Below are positions 23,282 through 32,862 of a DNA stretch of 64,000 nucleotides, piece after piece; position 1 is the stretch's first letter; every line of letters begins with the position of its first letter. A program made the position numbers and the translations under genes. The notes under the pieces are model-generated. The model was given only the letters and a program-made list of their open reading frames with translations, was not told the DNA's origin and did not search any database. The DNA is from Bactrocera neohumeralis (lineage: Eukaryota > Arthropoda > Insecta > Diptera > Tephritidae): assembly GCF_024586455.1 (NCBI RefSeq), contig NC_065923.1, positions 5,893,501 to 5,957,500 of the forward strand, written 5' to 3'.

Positions 23282-24260
23282 TTAGGTTAGGTTAGGTTAG
23301 ATGGCTGATCAAAGATCACATGTAGACTAATAATGTAGTCCTTTGTGATGCCATTGAAAAAGAACTCCCCTGTTCGAAATTACAGATTGGCGAAGCGCTT
23401 TGTAGCCAATACATAGTTACACAGACGCTTAACTTCAACACCCGCCAGTTCGGTGGGATGTCCAAAGGTATGCGTCCCCAAGTGTCTGAGTCTTGACCTC
23501 CCAAACGCGGGACAGTCAAGCAGGAAGTGCTGGCTTGTTTCTACCGCATCTTCTTCCAAACAGCTTCTACAGTCGGCATCTGGTAAGATACCCATTCTTA
23601 CCGCATGTAAGCCAATAGGACAGTGGCCTGTTAAGAGTCCCACTAATAATGAGAGGTTAGCCTTACTGAGGGCCAAGAGATCATTAGATCTCCTGCGATC
23701 TATTCTGGGCCAAAAGGCTTTTGTAACCGCACAAGTACCGATGCTGGCCCAGCGTTGGACGAGCATCCGCGTGGCCCAGCTATCTAGTAGTAGAACACAA
23801 GAAGATGCAGGAGCACCGATCCGTTCCCATTCTACCGATAATGATTCTAGGGTGCCTTTCCTTGCTAACTCATCAGCTTTGCAATTACCTGCAATTCCGC
23901 TGTGGCCCGGCACCCATACCAGTCTAATCACAAAAACTCTAGCTGCTAGAGATAGCGATGTTAGACATTCTTCGACCAACCCTGAACGCACTGTGAATGA
24001 GTTCAGGGCTAGTATTGCCGCTCTACAATCTGAGTGAATGGTCACTCCTCTGAAGGTTGATGCACTCCGTAGTCGCAAATCCGCTGCTACCTTGATGGCT
24101 ACGACCTCAGCCTGGAATACACTACAATAGTCGGGAAGTCTGAAACAGGAGTTGATAGAGAGCTCCCGACAGTAGACCCCTCCACCAACCTTATTCGTGA
24201 AAATATTGAATGCAGTGAACGATTCAACCAGGAAGTGATAGAGATCGTCATACAATTGGA
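23282..24260 (-). mobile_element. non-LTR retrotransposon 3' end with RNase H domain and TTAGG-like tail
   Basis: This is the 3' part of a retroelement of the kind that carries RNase H after the reverse transcriptase (I/LOA-like clades). On the minus strand the order is RNase H domain, C-terminal Cys/His knuckle, a short 3' untranslated part (23379-23302), then a tail of CCTAA units. On the plus strand the tail reads as TTAGG repeated three times plus TTAG at 23282-23300. Upstream of about 24255 there is no reverse-transcriptase sequence, so this is a 5'-truncated insertion. No clear target-site duplication was found by eye. Confidence 0.85.
23380..24255 (-). pseudogene. RNase H-like C-terminal fragment of a non-LTR polyprotein
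   Basis: This 291-codon open frame is the longest convincing coding remnant in the window. RNase H degrades the RNA strand of RNA:DNA hybrids during retrotransposition. Visible active-site positions are Glu50 (FQAEV), Asp76 (IHSDCRA), and His118 with Asp128 in VPGHSGIAGNCKADELA. The first catalytic Asp, normally in a TDGS motif before GGGVYC, is missing: the frame reads FTNKVGGGVYC, so that segment is deleted or replaced. A Cys-x2-Cys-x10-His-x4-Cys knuckle follows at 229-248 (CRSC ... HFLLDC), typical of the C-termini of such polyproteins. The frame is intact to the stop, suggesting a fairly young insertion. It has no reverse transcriptase and no start of its own, so it is a fragment and not a gene. 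An overlapping 194-codon plus-strand frame is its antisense shadow. Confidence 0.85.
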
Positions 24261-24389
24261 GATTATGCTGGACCTTGAAAAGATATTGCCACCAAGAAAA
24301 TTATAAAAGAGAGTCTCATATGGACGACATTTTTCTCAATAACCTTTTTTGACAGATCATGCGTGGGTTGTATCAAGCTGTCATGTAGT

Positions 24390-25152
24390 TTTTGTTCAGT
24401 ATTGTTAAGCCTTTCCTCATGGAAAGACTTACGCCTAAATAACGTTCACAAATCGTTCAACTTTATTACGAAAATTCACTTTCTACAAAGAATGTGTTTC
24501 GCTCAACTTATGGTCAACATAATCGGCCTGCTGAGCGTACTTTCCATACCATCACCCATCTGGAGACCCATCATTTATTATTGGATAATTTTCGACCGAA
24601 TATACCACGTTCAGCACGCAGTGAAAAAATATAATATCCGTAAAGTATACACGAAGACCGTGGAGAGTCAATTCGGCGTGGTTAGCAGCAACTCGGACTG
24701 ACGTATAGCACGACTTGGTGCATTTTACATTGAGATCTTAACTTAAAACGTACAAAATACAGCTTTTAAAATAACTGATGCCGCTTGACCGTCTCAACTA
24801 ACATTGCTTCACTCTATGGGGTCCTGAAAAGTTAAAAGAAGATCCGACGTTTCGTTCTTGAGCCAAATTTTTTTCAGCGATGAGGCTCAATGTGTATGTA
24901 AATAAGCAAAATTGCCGCATTTGGAAGGAAGAGCAGCCTGAAAAGATTCAAGAGTTGCCATTTCAGCTAGAAAAAACAACGGTTTGGTGTGGTTTGTGGG
25001 CCGGTGGATTCATCGGCAAGCATTTAAAAGATATAATCTCAAAAAATGAATGCCAAAGAAAGTTCTTTCGAATGATAATAAACATTAAATTTGAAGTTCT
25101 GTGTTTTTTCTTTAAAAAAGTACAGAACCTTGAAATGGATCACATTTTATAA
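24390..25152 (+). mobile_element. Tc1/mariner-type transposase relic (copy M3)
   Basis: This belongs to the same family as M2, in the opposite orientation. Around 24500-24640 one frame reads STYGQHNRPAERTFHTITHL and RPNIPRSARSEK, the DNA-binding N-terminal part. After a large internal gap, FFSDEA appears near 24866-24885 with the first catalytic Asp intact. The frame then shifts into the open frame 24880-25152, with YVNKQNCRIWKEEQPEKIQELP and KTTVWCGLWAGGFIG. The DNA beyond about 25080 no longer matches, so the second and third catalytic residues are absent. The copy is dead through internal deletion and frameshift. Confidence 0.82.
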
Positions 25153-26095
25153 CCGTTATTTGTTACTTGTTTTCTGATTCTTGTAGTGTAAAACGGAAAC
25201 AAAAATTAAAAAATAAACGAAAAGAACCATTAATTGTGTCATAAGCTGTGGGCTCAAATACATATGTACATATGTATATCCAAAACGATCACATATCTAT
25301 GGCAACACTGTAGACCAGTGTAATTTATGCTCTAACTGTGAATCTCAAAAATTATATATAAAGAATAGTTTAGGCAAAATCATGCAACTATTTACAACAA
25401 TGTTGCATATTCGAGCAGCAGAGCCTAGCAAAAACCGCCGCACATATAAGTTAAAGCAAATACATACATATGTATGTGTATAGTTGGTGTATCAGCAGCG
25501 TGATGTCGGCAGATCAAAAGCGCAAACAGTGCGTAAATTGCATTGCATTTTTTCATTAGTGATATAAGTTTATATATTTTGTTGTTGTAACTGTCTGTCA
25601 AATGCGCACAGTTGAATAGAATGTGAAATGAAACAAAAAGGAAGAACAAAAAATATAGCAAAAACAAGCATAGCGCCGCAAAGCACACTAGAGTAATGTC
25701 AAGCAAAACCAAAAAAGCGAATAATTTATTTATGTTGCATGCAGCGCGTACAAAGTGCCTGCAACAAGCTCACAATGCAGTGAGACAATTGCTGTCATTA
25801 TATATCAAACAGACAAGCGGTGCGACAATTAGCCAGACGCTTGGGCGCTAAAGCGCAACGCAAAGCGACGGGGTGAACCTCCACAAGTGAGAAGGGATAC
25901 GCCCGCACGAATTGGTCTGCTACTGGTAGATTTGTCAATGGTAGTACAACTATTTCTTTAGGAATGGCAACTTGATTTGCTTTGATGCTGAAGCCGTACT
26001 TCATTAAAAGTTATCTTAAAGTGTTCCGAATTCAATTTTTACGAAAGATGCTTCGCGTTTTGTACGAAGGCAGCATGAGTTACGAGAGATAAATA
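25153..26095. other. non-coding DNA, no gene recognised
   Basis: AT-rich, with TACATATGTA-type runs at 25257-25278 and 25461-25476. A 68-codon minus frame at 26004-25798 lies in slightly GC-richer DNA and has a varied composition (IVVLPLTNLPVADQFV), but I cannot assign it. Confidence 0.5.
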
Positions 26096-26357
26096 TTGGA
26101 TAGTCGAAAAAGGCTTTTCGTATTTTGTCAATAAATGTCGTTGCAGTCGTATATCTCCAGTGCTACCAATCACATTGTGTCTTACCATATAAGGTTGGAA
26201 AATTGAAAATATTGCCATCTGCTTGACATTTTAAAGCGAAAAAGTATTGGTTAAACCATGCTATACAAAGTGCTTAGTTTTTGAGCAGTGTTGCCATCAG
26301 TTTAAAAATTGAAATTAAAAAGTCTGTAGTGGGAAATATAGCTTAAGAGTTGGTCTT
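26096..26357 (+). mobile_element. mariner 5' end fragment (copy M4a)
   Basis: After a TA at 26094-26095 the sequence TTGGATAGTCGAAAAAGGC begins. It matches the terminal inverted repeat and 5' untranslated part of copy M6 (its right end, read on the minus strand) almost base for base to about 26210. It includes a CAGTCGTATATCTCCAGTGC segment and an ACCAATCACATTG segment. After that the match fades. No transposase follows in this orientation, because the next TA (26358-26359) is followed by the 3' terminus of an oppositely oriented copy. Confidence 0.8.
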
Positions 26358-26359
26358 TA

Positions 26360-27425
26360 GGGGGTAGTCGAAAGAGTATTTTCGTATTTCTAATCAAACT
26401 TCAACTTATTTTTTTATATTTATAATGAACTTTAATGAACCAAATATGTACCATTTTGGTCGACCACTTTTTGCCATTTTTCGCTAGAGACATTATTCCA
26501 TCAGTGTAAAACTTTTCTGGTTTCTTGGCGAAAAACTGCGACAAGTAATTTTCACAAGCTTCGCTTGAAGTCAACTTTACTCCATTAAGGGAGTTCTGCA
26601 TTGACCGAAACAAATATTAGTTCGTTGGTGCAAGGTCAGGGCTATATGGTGGATGCATCAAAACTTCCCAGCCAAGCTCTCCCACTTTTTACCGAGTCAT
26701 CAAAGATGTGTGTGGTCTAGCGTTGACCTGATGGAAGACGAAACCCTTTCTGTTGATCAGTTCTGGCCGTTTTTTCGATTGCTTGCTTCAATCTAATCAG
26801 TTGTTGAGAGTGAAATGTGGCACCAATCATTCGACCAGGCTGGAGCAGCTCATAGTGGATGATTCCTCTCCAATTCCACCAAACACTAAGCATTACCTTT
26901 TGAGTTGTCTATCCTGGCTTTGCCACCATTTGTTGATCTTTACCATGCTTGGACTATGATCTTTTACACACATTATTGTCGCATTTGATGCACTTTTCGT
27001 CTCCTCTTACCATTCACTTCAGACATGGTTCGATTTCATTTCGTTTCAGCAAAAAATCTCAGATGTTAATTCGGTCCATTAAATTTTTCACAGAATATTC
27101 ATGTGGTACCCAAGTATTGAGCTTCTTTTTGATGATTCATAACCGTTTGATGATGAATGTTAAGTTCCTCAGCGATGCTATGGCTGCTCATGTGAAGGTC
27201 CTGGCCAATCTTTTCTATAATTTCATTGACTTTTTAACGGTAGGTCGACCAGAGCGAGGTGCATCTTTCACATCGAAATTTCCAGTACGGAACCGAGCGA
27301 GCCATTGTTATGCTACACGAATTGATGCAGCGTCGTTCCTGTAAACTTCACAAATTTCATTGGTGGTTTGTTTGGCATTCTTCCCTTTTTTATACAAAAA
27401 ATTAAATATATAAAATATAGCGAGA
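26360..27425 (-). mobile_element. mariner transposase relic, nearly full coding length (copy M4b)
   Basis: On the minus strand it reads from the helix-turn-helix part (NAKQTTNEICEVYRND, FRTGNFDVKDAPRSGRPTV; about 27400-27230). It continues through WVPHEYSVKNLMDRINICD and LLKRNEIEP to a C-terminal open frame at 26613-26401 (FRSMQNSLNG, KLTSSEACENYLSQFF). Stops and frameshifts interrupt the catalytic domain. The 3' terminal repeat (GTAGTCGAAAGAGTATTTTCG on the plus strand at 26364-26384) is next to TA. The 5' untranslated part and 5' terminal repeat are missing at the right end. M6 at 36272-37475 is a sister copy. This is a cecropia/Hsmar1-like mariner in protein style; the subfamily is inferred. 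Confidence 0.9.
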
Positions 27426-28734
27426 GGTGATATTACTCGAAATTCCTTCGTACATTTTGCGAATTTTGTGGTTTAAAAGTCTTAGGGTAAGAGCTTTGTT
27501 AAATATGATATTTTACGCGGCTCGTACAACTTTTCCTCTGACTAAATATCACTCAAACAACGAATGTTATTTTTTTGAAGAATTGTAACAAGTTAGGGAT
27601 AACTTAGGAACGTGTGTATATCACGAAAATTTCCAAGTATTTGTGTCCACTAAAATTAACTACTTCATCGCCGTACACGCATTTGAATAATCTAACATAT
27701 GTATCTAACACATGTTGCACATTCAGTGTATATTTGAATTCACATGAGATTGATGATCATCTGGACGTTTGTCTGCAACGCCACTGAAATGACCGGCGTT
27801 ATCATGCAATGCAGTAGCTTCTCGTTGTGGCAGGCTGCGAGTCTGATGGCCCACGGCATTTCTACAATTGCCGCATTGCATTGGCGGTTGCTGGTTTATG
27901 TCAGGCTTATCTGATGGCCGCGTGAATAGTAGGTTGTCAGTGGCGCAGCCAGACATTGCCGTGCCGCTCAGGCAGTCACTCAGGCATGCGGCGCTGTCAG
28001 CCATCAATACAAGCTGCCACTTCACTTGCGCTTACCGGTTTGTTGCTGCAGCCTTTGTTGGCTTACACAATATTTGCAAATTGCCTGCGATTCCTGGAAA
28101 TTTCGCTGTTGGTGTTAATTCAATTATTTCAATGCGTTTCTTCGGCGCTGTTGGACATTCACGAAGATTTTCAAATGGCTCTGCCGCTGGACAGTGGCCG
28201 ACTCGTGCAAATGTGGAAAATATGCAGCGCTACACCTCTGAATGCATTTATAATTTTCTCTTCACACCTGAAATCGTCATCAATCAACTTCATTCAAGCA
28301 TGGCGGCAAGCCTCAGACATGCGCGTGTCATTATGGCCGGTGCGTGAAGTCTGAGCCGGCCAATTTCAATGCTACTGCCTACTAACCGCTGCTCGTTATT
28401 GTGCAGTTGAAAATGGAAGGCTTGCCCTTTCGGTAATTAAGAGTCTGCTCACGTCCGTCTGACGGTCTGCCAATGAGTCTGGTATTCGCGTGACAAGCAG
28501 CTTTATTCATTTGGGTCAAAGCTTGAATATAAGCGCAGCATAGTAAGTGGAGCCAGCCCATTTACAAGTAGTCCAGATTTAACTGTTGAAAAGAGTTGAT
28601 TATTCTTATGTGTTACCGAAGCTGTTATTCCTTAATTAGAAGGTAACATTTAATCTACAGTTTCATAATTCTCATACATTCAGTTTGAAGAACGCCTATT
28701 GAAAAAGTATGCTTAAAATCTTTACTTTTCTCAA
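27426..28734. other. non-coding DNA with a GC-richer patch
   Basis: 27720-28540 is GC-richer than its surroundings. It holds overlapping plus-strand frames (27868-28347, 159 codons; 27956-28354, 132 codons) and a minus-strand frame (28025-27723). None has a recognisable domain, and the frames overlap one another, which argues for chance. The patch could equally be regulatory DNA. Confidence 0.45.
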
Positions 28735-29461
28735 GGCCTACAAAATGTTAAGCCGTTCTCCAGGCAACAAAAACGGCCTTTTCAGGCAAGGAAACAAAAA
28801 AAGTGTGGGGGGCGTCACATCTGGGCTGTAGGGCGACTGCGGAAACGTTGGTATGCCGCCCTTGGTTAGGTAGCTGTTCACAAGAAAGGCGGTGTGAGCC
28901 GGGGCGTTGTCGTAGTGCAACTTTCAATCTGCTGCGATGTCTTGTCGGACTCTCTTGATCCTTCGTTTGGGTCTCTTGAGGACTTCCACGTAAAACACGG
29001 CGTTGACGGTTTGTCCAGGAAAAACAAATTCATGGTGGACGATGCCTTTGATGTTAAAAAAGAAACTGAGCATCGTTTTCACTTTGGATTTGCTCATTCT
29101 TCACTTTTTGGACGAGGAGATGCCAGCGTGTGCCACTCGGAAGATTGACTCCTTGTCTCGAGATCATACTCAAAGATGCATGACTAGACATCTGTGATTA
29201 CGTTATTCAAAAGTTGGGGGTCACTTTTACACCTGTTCAAATTTTCTTGTCACACTTCCACTGCATTTTCGGCTTGCACACTTACAGAAACACATCGCGC
29301 GAAAATGTTTACCCTGACTCTCCAGGTGCTCGGAGACAACTGACCAGTCGCTCGTACGTTAGTTAGGAACGCCCTCTACCGATGCCAGTCGGTGTGCGCA
29401 CGCTCCGAAGTACTGTCGCGGCGGAACAAAATCAGTCCTATTATTTTCCGGAAACACCTTG
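28735..29461 (-). mobile_element. mariner relic with intact 5' terminus (copy M5)
   Basis: The minus strand begins at 29461, next to a TA at 29462-29463, with a CAAGGTGTTTCCGGAAAATA terminus followed by an untranslated leader. The transposase N-terminal half is deleted. Coding resumes near 29185 with KSKVKTMLSFFFNIKG and IVHHEFVFPGQTVNAVFY. It continues to the open frame 28920-28738 with DNAPAHTAFLVNSYL and PQSPYSPDVTPPTLFLFP. The second catalytic Asp (DNAPAH) is present. The third position, normally PPDFFLF, reads PPTLFLF, so that Asp is lost. The 3' end is missing after LKRPF. It is a different lineage from M4 and M6. Confidence 0.9.
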
Positions 29462-29463
29462 TA

Positions 29464-32400
29464 AGTAGTGGTCTAGATGTGGCATTTGAAATGGTCAGAT
29501 TCTTATATTCCCTAAAGAGTGTAGTCGATTATATACCGATCTCACAACAGTCGAGTCTACTTAATGGGACAGATCTCGATTTGTATCCGGCTTAGGACTG
29601 ACAACTCAGCGGCCTTCGACCAAATTTTTCCAGGATGTTTTTTAGCACTTAGCACTACAATAACAACATTATGGAACGCAGAGCCTCGCAGCACTCGACC
29701 AAAAGATCCAACGAGACCAAATTACGAATCTTAGTTAATAAATTGACTTCGTCAGAAAAGCTGATTACACAACAGTTGAATTCGGTGGATTGTGGCAGAA
29801 GATGTGTGAGGTGGAATATCATCTTCTTGAAACCTCAGAGCGTTTCATTACATGTTCTAAATTTCCGATTGCTTAGAATCAATTCTTATTATTGTCCTTT
29901 AAGTAACCCGTCGACCAACCGATTGCATGATAGTTTTCCAAAAGAAAAATGTTTGAACCTGCTTTAAGACCTTATTTGATTTGAAGATAAACACAAATGC
30001 TTTCAATTGTAGTGGACTTAAAATTTGCGATTAAAGTTCAATGAAATGTAACAGAAAAACTCCACTCACTCATCTTGCCAGTAAATAGCAAAATATACAA
30101 ACTGCCGGTTATGATTTTCAATGGAACCGGTTGACAGCTTCCATCAAACCTCTGAAAATCCAAAATCTTGACACTTACTGAGTTACTTAGCCATAATCAC
30201 TGTCACCAATAAACCAAGCAATAATTGCACATATCCAAGCGGTTCACATGGGGTCAAGTTCAGCTGCGCAGCGTTCGGTGAATAGAGACCGGCGCGCCGC
30301 GATTTTTAAGTGCCGAAAGCTGCTCATAAAGCAATGAACCCGTTCAACGCAGCTTAACACGCCAAAGAAGATATGCGTAAAATATACATACACACAAATT
30401 TGCAAGGAATAAAAATAGAAATCAAAAGTGACGCACCAATCGTCGGTCAAACACCGACAGATTCTTTGTATCCAACTATTTTCGTCACTTTTCCCCCTTC
30501 TTTCCAACACTTTTCCATTTAATTTTGGTTTGATACAAATCATTGCGCTGTGGCTGGCTGCCACATTTAATGACACTGTGTTTATGAGCTGCGCTGTCAA
30601 CAGCGTTTATCTGCAATGACAACATTGGCTCAGTCAGAGCAACAGCAACAACAACCACTTGGTTGCTCATATAAGCGTGTGTGTGGGGGAGTGTGTAGGA
30701 GCGGCGCCATCTAGCGCCATTGTTCTCCACATAATTGCACTTGCCACGCGGCCAACAGGCATTGCACTTGCGTTGCATGCAACGTCACTCAGCGAAGCAT
30801 GTGTTAGCAATAAAGTTACACCCACTTTACGCGACCAATTCACCGCCAGACAGTTAAGTGTGTGCATTTATTTTCTATCATTATAAATTTTTGTTGTTTT
30901 GCTGTGTTTGGATTCTTAGAAGAGTCACCGTCTTGTCGATTAAAAAGGAATTAGACTTCTATTAAAAATGCAATGAGCGTTTGACACTCATTTGAAGATT
31001 TTGGGGTTAAAAGTTGGGACATTTTAGAGTCTTCCCTCAAAATTTGTGAAACCAAATAGAATTTACTGCCAGTTAATCCTCTGAAATAGTCATTCGGGTA
31101 GGAGTTTAAATGCTTTTCAGTTTCTCATAAATGTTATATGTAAATGATATAGTTATGCTTTCGGTTTCGTACGGTAAAGGATCGCCTGAAGCATCAGCTG
31201 CTTTCGATTCAGCGTTTCTCTGCACAGCACATATCTTAATATAAAAGCAACCACAAAGTTATCGAATTGAATGAAGCCATAGGCGAACACGTCATTTAAG
31301 GTGCACACCTAGTCTGAAATATTAGAATAATAATTATTATTTTTTTTATTTAGTTAGGTTATACTTCTAAACATATATACAAACATTTCAAAGCAAATCT
31401 CAAATAGTTATTGAGTTATAGCCTTCTGTCCACTTCACTCAGCAATCAGAAATAAACCACCAATTTTTAATTGCATTTTTCGAATTTACTGCAGTGATTA
31501 CCCGGCAAATTGCCAAAATTTTGGGTAAAATTTCACTTTAAAACAAAAAACGGTGCTATTTTGTCCGTTTTTTCAATTTTTCATATTTTTCGACGGAATA
31601 TCATTTTAGGGACAATTTCTTCGAGTAGATAATTGTTTTATAGCTGCCACTCTCAGAGGTAGCTGGGATAGCTGCAGCACTGGAGGACCACTTTTTTATT
31701 TGGCGACAACTTACTTTCTTATGTCCCAAATATACCGTATTTTTTGTAATTTAAAATATCAGGTAGGAAACCTCACTTTGACTTACAATCAAAAACACCC
31801 TAATTTTCAATCAAAAATTCTCGCACCAAATCAGATTTTTGAAAAAAACAGTAGGTTTCATATTGGTTGAAATCTCTTCTTCTTCCTTCTGTTGGTATAA
31901 TATATACTATACATGCATTACTAAAGATGAATTTGCTCAGCAAATGAAAAAATACTCCACTAAACAGCCGAAAAACGATTAAAAACTGTTTTTTTTTTTT
32001 ATTTCTTCCACCCATTATTTCTTTGTAGCAGCTGATAACAAGCAGTTTTGTATCGCCTTTTTCAAGCTATCACACTGGGGATGCTCCTTAAGCGGTATAA
32101 TCGGATTATTCAGTTCTACCAAATTTTATTTTGCACATTTTAGATCAGATTTGCCATTGGTGAATGACTCAAAAAAGGCTTGAATCAAAGGACAATTGCG
32201 CATGCGTCAGAGGATATATTGGTCCGTCTTTGCAACCTAAGTGTTAACAGTTTGTTGGAACAAGTGGTATTGTTTGTTCGATTCACTACACTCCAACGCT
32301 TGCCGAATTAAAGGCAGCTATATTTTCATATCAAAAGTTGAAATTATGTCCAGCTTTACTCTGACTGAGCTCATGCTCTTCGGTAAATTCTTTTTACATA

Positions 32401-32768
32401 ACATTATTGTTATTTTTTTGACTACTTAAGCATAATTGGCATTAAAGCAGAACTTTGGAAGCTTTTTTATACCATTGTTGTGCTAACGTCTTAAGTTCAA
32501 ATCCTCAACTAACTTCACTCTGTTGACGTGGTTTGATTTTCATGAATAAGACCTTTAAAGAAAGTACTTTTATCGCCTGCTTTTTTCGACATGAATAATA
32601 TGCATTCTTATCTTTCCCCCTTTTTTCCACTGGAAAATAATATGGAGAAGGTTCATATTGATGTTCATCATGAGTTGATGTATCAATCACTCTTCAGTGA
32701 TGTATTAATAAAACCAGAAAGGAAGGAACTTTTTATTGATATTTTAAGGGCCAAATCCAGTAATTCTA
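29464..32768. other. non-coding DNA, possible repeat fragment near 29520-29670
   Basis: 29520-29670 (ACAGTCGAGTCTACTTAATG ... ACTACAATAACAACATTATG) resembles a fly dispersed repeat that I recall ending in CAACAACAAC, but I cannot name it. A 98-codon plus frame follows at 29671-29967 with no motif. 30240-30880 is GC-richer, with a donor-like GTAAGT on the minus strand at 30177-30172. The rest is AT-rich, including part of a paired repeat at 31296-31640 that is listed separately. Confidence 0.45.
31296..31640 (+). repeat. dispersed 'GCACACCTAGT' repeat, copy 1
   Basis: It starts with AAGGTGCACACCTAGT; a second copy starts with AAGGGGCACACCTAGT at 60456. Both then run about 300 bases of AT-rich DNA with shared phrases in the same order (TTGAGTTATA, a CACTCAGC/TCTCAGTCG block, CTGCAGTGATTACC against TTGCAGTAATTCC). 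The start looks like a DNA-transposon terminus. No coding sequence is present. The family is unknown to me. Confidence 0.5.
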
Positions 32769-32862
32769 ATGCTCTTTAAAATATTGTATTAGAAAGTGTT
32801 TAAATGTATTAGAGCCCCTTTAAGGTATTAGAAGCTCTTCTAAGGTATTGAAATACTTATAA
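32769..32862. repeat. imperfect 21-22 bp tandem repeat, about four units
   Basis: GTATTAGA recurs at a spacing of about 21 bases (TTGTATTAGAAAGTG, ATGTATTAGAGCCCC, AGGTATTAGAAGCTC, AGGTATTGAAATAC). The units have diverged. Small local duplication with no coding content. Confidence 0.6.

Noticed and set aside
23453..24037. 194-codon plus-strand open frame
   Set aside because: Exact antisense of the RNase H coding remnant; it is open only because of the codon use on the true strand.
32488..32503. tRNA B-box-like GTTCAAATCC
   Set aside because: No matching A box, anticodon arm or acceptor stem nearby.
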